NCBI GenBank assembly: GCA_964473245.1
Contig: CAYYOL010000027.1
Span: 1-31,635 of the forward strand
Reading direction: 5' to 3'
From: CAYZJV01 sp964473245
GTDB taxonomy: Bacteria > Spirochaetota > Spirochaetia > Sphaerochaetales > Sphaerochaetaceae
DNA: 31,635 bases
The notes beneath the pieces were generated by a model that was not told the origin of the DNA, ran no database searches, and saw nothing but the letters and a program-made list of their open reading frames with translations. Within the stretch, counting starts at the first letter, position 1. Each line of letters opens with the position of its first letter. Below are positions 1 to 6,560 of the stretch, one piece after another. A program made the translations under genes and the position numbers.

Positions 1-7
1 TTTCCAC

Positions 8-37
8 TTGACCTAACCTGTGTTCCACAGATAGGCT
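8..37 (+). promoter_or_regulatory. possible sigma70-type promoter for the first operon
   Basis: A -35-like TTGACC (8-13, five of six consensus bases) lies 18 bases before a weak -10-like TAGGCT (32-37, three of six). This would start RNA near position 44, at the edge of the leader hairpin described next. The -10 is poor and a promoter outside the window is equally possible. Confidence 0.3.
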
Positions 38-42
38 ATGCA

Positions 43-71
43 TACCTCCCTTGTGAAAGGGGGTGGAGGTA
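43..71 (+). promoter_or_regulatory. 5' leader with two competing hairpins around the Shine-Dalgarno site
   Basis: TACCTCC (43-49) is the exact reverse complement of GGAGGTA (65-71), which contains the ribosome binding site of the ATG at 79. The same bases can instead form a compact stem, CTCCCTT (46-52) with AAGGGGG (57-63), one G.T pair, closed by the GNRA-type tetraloop GTGA (53-56). The two structures share bases 46-49 and cannot coexist. One buries the ribosome site and the other leaves it free. The pairing is visible in the sequence; a regulatory role is inference. Confidence 0.45.
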
Positions 72-78
72 CAGACGT

Positions 79-1200
79 ATGAAATCAGCGAAAGGCTTGA
101 AGCTGCTGTTCACAGCGATATTCATGCTGTGTACGGTAGGGGTGCTCTCGGCAGAACCCATCACCATAACCTGGGAGTGGGAGGCCGCAGACGAAGAGGT
201 GTCAGGCTTCCGGTATCAGCTGAATGCAGAGGATCCAGACGGATGGACCGTCGTCGATGTCTCGGTGACCGAATACACACTCGGTCCCGTAGAGGACACC
301 CTGTACCATGTACTCTATGTGCAACAAACGTACGACAACGAGCATTGGAGCGAAAGTGGCGTTCTTGCCTACGACCCCGTCGAGTTCGGCGCAGTGGTCC
401 CCGAGACCGTGGCTGAACCCGAACCTGAACCAGAGCCAGTGCCTGAACCAGAACCCGAAGTAGTTGGTGAGGCGGTTGCTGAGCAGCCGATGGAAGATGT
501 TGTAGTTGAAACTGTGCCCCTAGGAACAGAGCCAGAACCGATCGATGATTCCTTCTTCGATGATTTTGTGGTTGCAGATGGGGGAGAGGATGCAATCGAA
601 GATATTGAACCATGGGACGATCTGGTGGAGCCGGAACCGGTCCAAACAGCAGTTGCCTCTTCTGCGACAGCACCCGAAATGCGTATCGACGTGCATGTGG
701 GAGCAGGCGGTAAGGCCGACAATCTGATCATGACGGGTGTGTTCGATCCGGACAGCGAGTTCAACGATCTGAGAACCAGAATACTCCCCTCAATCTCGCT
801 GGACTTCGTGCATATTGGCAGAAAGAGCGAAGAGCGAGCATTCGATCTTGGATACAAGCTGGGTCTCGGATACAACGGCTATCAGATAAAAAATGGTGGC
901 CGGGACGTTCCGGGGATAAGTCTGCACGGTATGATGGTGCTCTCTTACCCTATGGGAGAACGGTTCGTGTTCGAGGGATCCGGTGGACTCTCCTTCATGT
1001 TCACGAGCTCATACATTCACCCCACGAAGAACCAGCTAGGGTTTTTCTTCGGACCGCAATTGCAGATACAGGGCCGCTATCTGATTCATGAAAAGTGGTC
1101 GATCAGCTTGCAGGCCGAAACACGGGCCTTGCTGGGTGGAACATTCAAGGCCTATGAGCTAACCGGTATAGTTCGCCTTGGTGTCGGCTATCAATTCTAA
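79..1200 (+). CDS. exported protein with FN3-like domain, Pro-Glu linker and C-terminal barrel-like region
   Basis: The product has 373 residues. Residues 1-25 are a signal peptide (MKSAKG, a hydrophobic stretch, then a likely cut after LSA). Residues 26-100 look like a small beta-sandwich of the fibronectin III kind (TITWEWEA, YTLG, NEHWSESG). A Pro-Glu-rich linker with EPEPEPEPVPEPEPE follows around residue 112, then an acidic stretch. From about residue 205 the chain alternates polar and hydrophobic residues with many glycines and ends VGYQF. A terminal aromatic residue is the usual beta-barrel assembly signal, so I infer an outer-membrane protein with a periplasm-spanning stalk. The start is fixed by GGAGGT at 65-70. 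It is first in an apparent operon: the Fic gene begins 12 bases after its stop. The exact function is not recognised, and a surface-exposed or envelope-anchoring role is only a guess. Confidence 0.8.
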   Translation: MKSAKGLKLLFTAIFMLCTVGVLSAEPITITWEWEAADEEVSGFRYQLNAEDPDGWTVVDVSVTEYTLGPVEDTLYHVLYVQQTYDNEHWSESGVLAYDPVEFGAVVPETVAEPEPEPEPVPEPEPEVVGEAVAEQPMEDVVVETVPLGTEPEPIDDSFFDDFVVADGGEDAIEDIEPWDDLVEPEPVQTAVASSATAPEMRIDVHVGAGGKADNLIMTGVFDPDSEFNDLRTRILPSISLDFVHIGRKSEERAFDLGYKLGLGYNGYQIKNGGRDVPGISLHGMMVLSYPMGERFVFEGSGGLSFMFTSSYIHPTKNQLGFFFGPQLQIQGRYLIHEKWSISLQAETRALLGGTFKAYELTGIVRLGVGYQF

Positions 1201-1212
1201 TTCGGAGGATTC

Positions 1213-1971
1213 ATGAAAGAGAGTCACTTGCGAAGGCATCTGGACTTCATCTGTTTTGTACAGGAGACTGAAAACTACCCAATGACCGATCGGGCCGAGA
1301 AGTTTGCGCGCGACGTCCTAGACGATGACCTGTCCGGCGACGAAGCAGTGAGTGCCGTCATGGACCACTATGGACTATCGAAAGGGAGTGCACTGGAACG
1401 GACTCCCGATGGTTGCTATGCGGACACCGAAGTGTACATAAACTATTTTGGTGTCAGAGACGAGGAACTACTCGAAACCTTGGAGACGGAGATTGTTGCC
1501 ATTCGCATGGCGGAGATTCTCAAGGGGCCTCAGGAGTGGACATTCGATTTCGATCACCTGAAAACTCTCCATGCGCGCTTGTTCAACGACATCTTCCCAT
1601 TCGCAGGGATTGTCCGATACATTCCGATCACCAAGAGAACCATGTTCTGTCTCCCACAGTATATCGAACGGATGGGCGAGGAGATATTCAACAAGCTCAG
1701 AGAGTACAAGTATCTTAGAGGTCAGGAGCTTGATGAGTTCGTCGATAACCTTGCCTATTTCATGGCAGAAGTTCATGCCTTGCATCCGTTTTTAGATGGA
1801 AATACCCGGACGATGCGTCTCTTCTTCCAGCAACTCAGCCATGCTGCGGGGTGGAGGATCAATCCATCGGATACCTCCGACAGTCGACTGCTGGAAGCTG
1901 ATATCGCCGCATTGGAGGGGGACTATCAACCGCTGATTGCACTACTGCACGAAGCAGTGGAACCGCTATAG
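1213..1971 (+). CDS. Fic family protein (probable AMP transferase) with N-terminal VbhA-like inhibitory region
   Basis: The product has 252 residues and is cytoplasmic. The Fic motif HPFLDGNTRTMR at residues 191-202 keeps the catalytic His191, Asp195, Asn197, Arg199 and Arg202. Residues 108-140 (FDFDHLKTLH, DIFPFAGIVR) and 69-101 match the Bep/VbhT-type Fic fold. Such enzymes move AMP from ATP onto Ser, Thr or Tyr of a target protein. Residues 10-55 resemble the separate antitoxin VbhA, including DDDLSGDEAVSAVMDHYG near its end. The inhibitory motif S/TxxxE(G/N) appears as V16-Q-E-T-E20-N21, so the Glu is kept but Val replaces Ser/Thr. GGAGG (1204-1208) fixes the ATG. The gene sits between an exported protein gene and a nucleotide enzyme, with 12- and 20-base gaps. 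The target is unknown. Confidence 0.85.
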   Translation: MKESHLRRHLDFICFVQETENYPMTDRAEKFARDVLDDDLSGDEAVSAVMDHYGLSKGSALERTPDGCYADTEVYINYFGVRDEELLETLETEIVAIRMAEILKGPQEWTFDFDHLKTLHARLFNDIFPFAGIVRYIPITKRTMFCLPQYIERMGEEIFNKLREYKYLRGQELDEFVDNLAYFMAEVHALHPFLDGNTRTMRLFFQQLSHAAGWRINPSDTSDSRLLEADIAALEGDYQPLIALLHEAVEPL

Positions 1972-1991
1972 AACACCGAGGAGATGACTAC

Positions 1992-3068
1992 ATGATTACT
2001 GCAATACTGTTCGATATGGACGGCGTGCTCATAGACTCAGAGGAGTACATCTCAAAGGCCGCCGTGGCCTACTTCACGAGACTGGGCATTCATGTGAAAC
2101 CGGAGGATTTCATCCCCTTCGTCGGTGCTGGGGAGGATCGATACCTCGGCGGTGTAGCTGAGAAGTATGGAGTGAAACTGGATATCGAGCAAGCCAAGCT
2201 CGATACCTACGACATATACGAAGAGTTGATCACCGGAAGGGAGTCTGCACTCCCTGGTGTGATCCGGTTCCTGACAAACGCACACGAGGCAGGGCTGAAG
2301 ATGGCTGTAGCCACCAGTGCCGACAGACGTAAGATGGAGATCAATCTTGCTGTCATGGGTCTCGATCCGAAATGGTTCAAGGTGTTGATCAATGGCAAGG
2401 ATATCGAGCGGAAAAAACCGTTTCCCGACATCTACCAGAAGGCTGCGCGAGAGATCGGCATCGAGAGTGGTGAGTGCATCGTCTTCGAAGATGCCACGAA
2501 TGGCGTGCAGGCTGCCAAGGCTGCTGGAATGCTCTGTGGCGCCATCACCACGAGTTTTTCCGAGGAACGGTTGCGAGCCGAAGGTGCCGATTTCATCATA
2601 TCGGGACTCGATAGCTTCGAGGACTTCTCGACTGTGGAAGAGTTCAACCGACTGCTACTTCGATTCAAGGCGAGAGAGCTGGCATCTCAGACTCGGCTGA
2701 ATGCCTACTCACCCTATTCCCAGTTTGCCGTGGGAGCAGCAGTGGTCAGTGCCTCCAGTGGCATGACCTATCGTGGATGCAACGTAGAGAACAGTAGCTA
2801 CGGTGCCACAATCTGTGCTGAACGCGGGGCGATCATGGAGGCTGTAGCCCACGAGGGAGACTTCAGAATCGATATGATGGTGGTGGTCTCGGACGACGAA
2901 CCGCCTGCACCACCGTGTGCCGTATGTCTACAGGTCATGGCTGAATTTACTACACAGGACACCATGGTCCATCTCTACGATATTCATGGATCCTGCACCA
3001 GCTATCAGTTCGAAGAGTTACTGCCGCATCCATTCATCTTTCCCACGCAACGGCACCGTCACGAATAA
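1992..3068 (+). CDS. bifunctional HAD-family phosphatase / cytidine deaminase fusion
   Basis: The product has 358 residues and two complete enzymes. Residues 1-215 are a subfamily IA HAD hydrolase of the beta-phosphoglucomutase/phosphatase type: D8-M-D10-G-V, T108-S109, the KKP motif at 141-143, and the acidic E166-D167. Residues 225-358 are a cytidine deaminase: NAYSPYSQFAVGAA at 237-250, NVEN at 264-267, C275-A-E277 (zinc ligand and proton shuttle) and PC309-AV-C312. No stop or frameshift lies between them; a short charged linker near 216-230 joins them. A nucleoside monophosphatase feeding a deaminase would make chemical sense for CMP turnover, but the HAD substrate cannot be read from sequence. 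GAGGAG at 1978-1983 precedes the ATG. The gene faces rpiB, with only 10 bases between the stops. Confidence 0.88.
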   Translation: MITAILFDMDGVLIDSEEYISKAAVAYFTRLGIHVKPEDFIPFVGAGEDRYLGGVAEKYGVKLDIEQAKLDTYDIYEELITGRESALPGVIRFLTNAHEAGLKMAVATSADRRKMEINLAVMGLDPKWFKVLINGKDIERKKPFPDIYQKAAREIGIESGECIVFEDATNGVQAAKAAGMLCGAITTSFSEERLRAEGADFIISGLDSFEDFSTVEEFNRLLLRFKARELASQTRLNAYSPYSQFAVGAAVVSASSGMTYRGCNVENSSYGATICAERGAIMEAVAHEGDFRIDMMVVVSDDEPPAPPCAVCLQVMAEFTTQDTMVHLYDIHGSCTSYQFEELLPHPFIFPTQRHRHE

Positions 3069-3078
3069 GTGAACTAGA

Positions 3079-3528
3079 TCAGCAGGTTCTACCCTCAAGA
3101 GCCATGATCTTGTCGACTCGAGTGGCGTGTCTCTCGCCCTCGAACGGGCTGTCTATGAATGCATCGAGCATGGCAAGTACCGGCTCCTGATAGTCGATTC
3201 GTCCACCGAACGCAATGAAGTTCGCATTGTTGTGGCTCTTTGCCATCTGAGCAGCGAAGATGTTCTGAGGAAGTGCACACCGAATACCATCGATCTTGTT
3301 TGCCGAAATAGAGATGCCGATTCCTGTACCGCAACAGACGACTCCGAAAGCGAATCCTCCAGCTAGATACTCTCCGCATGCCTGTGCTGCCATATCAGGA
3401 TAGTCGACCGAGTCTGTTGACAATACACCAAGGTGCTTCACCTCGAATCCACGCGACTTCAGGTGCTCCACAATCAATTTAGTAAGTTCAACTGCTCCAT
3501 GATCGTTCGCTACTACAACTCTCTTCAT
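3079..3528 (-). CDS. rpiB: ribose 5-phosphate isomerase B
   Basis: The product has 149 residues, the normal size of the RpiB/LacAB family. It interconverts ribose 5-phosphate and ribulose 5-phosphate in the non-oxidative pentose phosphate pathway. The N-terminal VVVANDHGAVELK-like strand with DHG, the CCGTGIGISISANK loop carrying the catalytic cysteine, and the FGGRI segment are all present. GAGGA seven bases upstream supports the ATG at 3528. The gene lies 57 bases downstream of crtW on the same strand, so it may be read from the carotenoid operon, but a promoter-like pair in the gap could also give it its own transcript. The link to carotenoids may be only positional. Confidence 0.92.
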   Translation of the reverse strand: MKRVVVANDHGAVELTKLIVEHLKSRGFEVKHLGVLSTDSVDYPDMAAQACGEYLAGGFAFGVVCCGTGIGISISANKIDGIRCALPQNIFAAQMAKSHNNANFIAFGGRIDYQEPVLAMLDAFIDSPFEGERHATRVDKIMALEGRTC

Positions 3529-3560
3529 CTATGATCCTCTTTTATACTGGTTTTTGCCAT

Positions 3561-3589
3561 ATTGTCCTGTGAATCGCCCCGGAGGTCAA
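3561..3589 (-). promoter_or_regulatory. possible promoter of rpiB
   Basis: On the minus strand TTGACC (complement of 3584-3589) is followed after 17 bases by GACAAT (complement of 3561-3566). These match consensus at five and four of six positions. The -35 overlaps the crtW stop codon. RNA would start near 3554, about 25 bases before the rpiB ATG. Confidence 0.35.
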
Positions 3590-4266
3590 CTACCCTTGGT
3601 CAGATAGAGTCTCCACCACGGTGTGCGCGGGTGTTCGTGGTGCTCCCAATGGTAACCGAAGAACCAGCAACTCGCCATCGCCCAGAGGTGGTTTCTCTGC
3701 TGTGTTCGTGCTCGATGAGGAGCCATGGCTTCGGTATGAGGGAGCTTGTGCGGTTGGTAGGTACCAAAATAGAAGAGTTGGAACGTAGCAAGGAATGCAG
3801 GGAGCACCCAGAACAGCAGCAGGTTCGCCACAGGTATCTGCAGTACGTACAGACCGATATTGAACAGGAGCGCCATAGTGATCAACTGGAGCACGGTGAC
3901 ATAGCCGAAGAAGAAGTGGAAAAACCAGCGTATCGGGTTCTGACTCGTGACACAAAAATCTGGATCCGTGTCGGTTCCTGGACCTCTGTGGTGAGCCATG
4001 TGCTTGGTGAACATGCGGCGATACCGAAACGCTGCAAAGAGCCAAAGGGCGATCTGACCGATCGCATCGTTCACTCCCCGGTTTTTCGTGACCGAGCCGT
4101 GCATGCTGTCGTGGGCTGTGATGAACAGCCCTGTGTAGAGGTAGGCTTGTATCACAACATGTGCAATGGAGACAACTGGAGCAGTACTTGGCGTTATCTG
4201 TGTCAGAGACCGGATCAGGTGCGCTGCCCAGAGTCCGATCACCGTCAAAGCGACTATGATTCCCAT
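3586..4266 (-). CDS. crtW: beta-carotene 4-ketolase-type enzyme (CrtW family)
   Basis: The product has 226 residues and is a membrane-bound di-iron enzyme of the fatty acid hydroxylase/desaturase class. The histidine boxes are H52DSMH56, H89MAHH93 and H206WEHH210, followed by EHP; HDSMHG and the FGTYQPH segment are typical of CrtW ketolases rather than CrtZ or CrtR hydroxylases. It adds a keto group at C4 of a beta-ionone ring using O2. An open frame runs much further upstream, but GGAGGGAG before the ATG at 4266 and the family N-terminus show the true start. It overlaps the end of crtD by 13 bases. With only one beta ring expected from this cluster, the product would be a mono-keto carotenoid. 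Family confidence is high; exact substrate is inferred from neighbours. Confidence 0.9.
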   Translation of the reverse strand: MGIIVALTVIGLWAAHLIRSLTQITPSTAPVVSIAHVVIQAYLYTGLFITAHDSMHGSVTKNRGVNDAIGQIALWLFAAFRYRRMFTKHMAHHRGPGTDTDPDFCVTSQNPIRWFFHFFFGYVTVLQLITMALLFNIGLYVLQIPVANLLLFWVLPAFLATFQLFYFGTYQPHKLPHTEAMAPHRARTQQRNHLWAMASCWFFGYHWEHHEHPRTPWWRLYLTKGS

Positions 4267-5759
4267 CGACTCCCTCCATCTCTTGTCATGAGCAGGTCTG
4301 CCGCAATCATCCCCGAAAGGGTAGCTAATGGCATGCCTCCACCCGGGTGGACACTTCCTCCACAGAGGTAGAGCCCAGGATAGCGCTTGGAGAGATTCGG
4401 ATGTCTGAGAAATGCCGCCATCTTGGAATTGCTCGATATCCCGTAGAGCGCTCCGCGGTGACTGCCGGTCTCCCGTTCGATCGCTTCTGGAGTCCAGCAC
4501 GCTTCCACCACAATATGGTGTTCAAGCTCCACACCCAGAATAGCTGAAAGACGCTTGATCAGTGTCTCTCGGGTCGTTTCAAGGTCGGCTTCCCAGTCGC
4601 GTCCATCGTGAGGCGGCGCATTTACCAGAACGAACCAATTCTCAGAACCTGCTGGCGCATCTGTATCGGTGATCTTGCTGGTGATGTTCACATAGATCGT
4701 GGGATCGGAGGGAACCTCATTGAGCTGATGAATCTGTGCGAACTCTCTTCGATAATCTTCACTGAAGAAGATATTATGTACTCCCAATGCATCGAAGGAG
4801 CGGTTCACGCCCCAGTAGAACACCATGGCAGATGAAGATGATGGAAGGCGACGGTACCGTCGTACCAATGGTGCATTCGGATCCTCAAGCAACTGGTCGT
4901 AGAGTGTGATCACGTCGACATCCGATATCACGTGTCGTGCTGGAATCTGCTCGTCGTTCACTGTTATGCGCGTAACAGCTCTCCTGTAATCGGTCGATAT
5001 TCGGGTGACCTGCGATGAAGTATGTATCTCGACACCCAATTCACGTGCCAGCCGCTCCATACCCGAGATGATACCGTATATACCGTCTGATACCCCGAAG
5101 CCGCCCAGCCCGTGCTCGACATAGCTGATATTGTTCAGTGTTGCAGGAGCCTGATACGGGTCAGACCCGTTGTAGGTCGCATATCGATCAAGCAGCTGTA
5201 CCATGCGAGGATCCGAGAAGAAGTGTTCGTTTGCCCGATGCATAGTACGACCGAGATCGATGGACCCGATGCGGAGCAGTGAATGCAGCGTCTCGATGGA
5301 GCAGTAGGTGGAAAACCGATGGAGCGATCGTTCGAGGAATACGTTGTGCGTGATATCCCATATCCTTCTGGCATAGGCGAAATACCGCTGGACGGCTGCC
5401 TCTGTGACATCGAGATGGGAGACCAGTGTCGGAATGAATCGATCGATGAGGTCGCTCGAAAAATGGGTGCCATCGGGAAACCAGTATCGAGTGAGCGGAG
5501 AGAGGGGAATGATATCGATATACGACTCGATATCTCGTCCAGATAGGGAAAATAGACGGCGAAAGACATCGGGCAGGGTGAGAAGCGATGGTCCGGTATC
5601 AAAACGGAACCCATCTATCGTCTTCGTGTTCGCTTTGCCTCCGAGCCGCTCCTGCTGCTCGTGGAGCACTACCTGCCATCCTCGGGAGGCTAGCGTGATA
5701 GCCGCAGAAAGACCACCAAAGCCTCCTCCGATGACCTGAACAGGCTCACGTACCTGCAT
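4254..5759 (-). CDS. crtD: carotenoid 3,4-desaturase, CrtD-like member of the CrtI family
   Basis: The product has 501 residues and is an FAD-dependent membrane-associated desaturase. The dinucleotide-binding motif (IGGGFGGLSAA) begins near residue 10, the second Gly-rich segment is GGKANT, and the C-terminal FAD segment is LYLCGGSVHPGGGMP. The block DTGPSLLTLPDVF resembles 1-hydroxycarotenoid 3,4-desaturases, whereas the plus-strand paralogue has the GPSWYLMP form of lycopene-forming phytoene desaturases. That contrast, plus a neighbouring hydratase gene (cruF), is why I call this CrtD. A 4,4'-diapocarotenoid-type or general desaturase role remains possible. AGGAGG seven bases before the ATG at 5759 fixes the start; longer in-frame starts lack a ribosome site. 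Its start overlaps the end of the cyclase gene by 14 bases. Confidence 0.82.
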   Translation of the reverse strand: MQVREPVQVIGGGFGGLSAAITLASRGWQVVLHEQQERLGGKANTKTIDGFRFDTGPSLLTLPDVFRRLFSLSGRDIESYIDIIPLSPLTRYWFPDGTHFSSDLIDRFIPTLVSHLDVTEAAVQRYFAYARRIWDITHNVFLERSLHRFSTYCSIETLHSLLRIGSIDLGRTMHRANEHFFSDPRMVQLLDRYATYNGSDPYQAPATLNNISYVEHGLGGFGVSDGIYGIISGMERLARELGVEIHTSSQVTRISTDYRRAVTRITVNDEQIPARHVISDVDVITLYDQLLEDPNAPLVRRYRRLPSSSSAMVFYWGVNRSFDALGVHNIFFSEDYRREFAQIHQLNEVPSDPTIYVNITSKITDTDAPAGSENWFVLVNAPPHDGRDWEADLETTRETLIKRLSAILGVELEHHIVVEACWTPEAIERETGSHRGALYGISSNSKMAAFLRHPNLSKRYPGLYLCGGSVHPGGGMPLATLSGMIAADLLMTRDGGSRWES

Positions 5760-6450
5760 TACGTGTCCTCCTGGAGAGGTGCCTCCCGACTGCCTCATAA
5801 CTGAGTACATAGAAACCGAGCATGCCGATATTGTAGAAGAGGTCTTCCAGGGGGATGGTGATGATTCTCACCCCCCAGATCGCTTGTGGGTTGTAGAGGA
5901 CGATCGGCATTCCGGTGAGGATACCGTTCACTAGGAGAAACGCCACGGTCGACAGAAGGAAGAACCAGAGTATGTGACTGTCGTGGAACAGTTGTGGTTG
6001 CAGTATAAGGACTGCGGAGACCCAGAATGCAAATGATGCAAGGGCAAGAACCGTATACTCCTGTTCTCTGAAGAGTATGGCAAGGATGAGCGACCCCCCG
6101 ACAGCAAGGATCCCCACTGCATTCACCCATGTACGCTTTGTATGTACATATCTGGGAAAGTAGGCTCGGACTACTTCGAGAATGAAGATGCATGCATAGG
6201 GAACCACGAGGAAGAAGAGCCATTCACCTGGAGGGAGCCCGAGGATTTTCCACGATCCTGCATATTCGGTGCTGAACCACCAGTCGCCTCTTCCCGTTAC
6301 CCATACATCCCATGCCAGATAGGCAGCGCTGACCGGTATCATACTGAGAAAAAGTTGTTTCCATCTCCTGTGAAACGCGACTCGCTTGTCGAAGGAGAGC
6401 GCCAGCGGAGCCGCGAGTACAGCCAGTGTTATTCCGAGGTATAGGTTCAT
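5746..6450 (-). CDS. crtY: lycopene beta-cyclase, fused CrtYc-CrtYd type
   Basis: The product is about 234 residues with seven or so membrane segments. It carries two copies of the lycopene cyclase domain. The first has LGLPPGEWLFFLVVPYA near residues 70-86, and the second has IPLEDLFYN near 199-207. Actinobacteria usually keep these as two small proteins; the fused form is found in archaea, Bacteroidetes, Deinococcus and fungi. The first motif has one Glu where most have two (PGEW instead of PxEEW). It closes psi ends of lycopene into beta rings. GAGGAG lies six bases before the ATG at 6450 and three before the adjacent ATG at 6453, so 6450 is preferred. It is first in the minus-strand carotenoid operon. 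Whether it makes one ring or two is not visible. Confidence 0.85.
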   Translation of the reverse strand: MNLYLGITLAVLAAPLALSFDKRVAFHRRWKQLFLSMIPVSAAYLAWDVWVTGRGDWWFSTEYAGSWKILGLPPGEWLFFLVVPYACIFILEVVRAYFPRYVHTKRTWVNAVGILAVGGSLILAILFREQEYTVLALASFAFWVSAVLILQPQLFHDSHILWFFLLSTVAFLLVNGILTGMPIVLYNPQAIWGVRIITIPLEDLFYNIGMLGFYVLSYEAVGRHLSRRTRNAGT

Positions 6451-6472
6451 CATATGCTCCTCGACATGGGCT

Positions 6473-6507
6473 GCATGTACTGACATGCTTATCTTCCATG
6501 GTGTCAA
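6473..6507 (-). promoter_or_regulatory. divergent crt control region: TTGACA element and 16-bp palindrome
   Basis: A perfect minus-strand TTGACA (complement of 6502-6507) points at crtY. Where its -10 would fall there is no good match; instead a perfect palindrome covers the place, GCATGT-ACTG-ACATGC at 6473-6488, six-base arms around four bases. This is the layout of an operator or activator site. No regulator gene is adjacent, so the binding protein is unknown. Confidence 0.45.
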
Positions 6508-6517
6508 TACACTACCA

Positions 6518-6554
6518 TATAAATCTTGAATCGTGTTTAAAAATAAAGTACAGT
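6518..6554 (+). promoter_or_regulatory. candidate crtI promoter elements
   Basis: Two alternatives are seen. TTGAAT (6526-6531) and TACAGT (6549-6554) are 17 bases apart, four of six matches each, and would start RNA at or next to the crtI ATG (6561), giving a leaderless message. TATAAA (6518-6523) is a better -10 by itself but has no good -35 and would give a leader of about 30 bases. No Shine-Dalgarno site precedes the ATG, which favours the first. Confidence 0.35.
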
Positions 6555-6560
6555 CATCGT

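Noticed and set aside
414..461. Short tandem GAACC(C/T)-type repeat as a possible CRISPR or mobile element scar
   Set aside because: It is an in-frame coding repeat for a Pro-Glu linker, with no spacers or flanking repeats.
161..875. Minus-strand frames opposite the first exported protein gene
   Set aside because: Low-complexity Ser/Gly/Thr or Pro/Arg translations that reflect the Pro-Glu repeats on the other strand.
1213..1971. Fic gene as part of a two-gene toxin-antitoxin pair
   Set aside because: Only 12 bases precede it and no small antitoxin gene is present; the antitoxin-like part is in the same chain.
3562..4371. Long plus-strand frame of 269 codons opposite crtW
   Set aside because: It is antisense to a gene with intact histidine boxes, its translation is rich in Arg, Cys and Glu with no domain, and it has no ribosome site.
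4267..4500. 78-codon N-terminal extension of crtW
   Set aside because: It lies in another frame of crtD, while a strong ribosome site and the family N-terminus mark the ATG at 4266.
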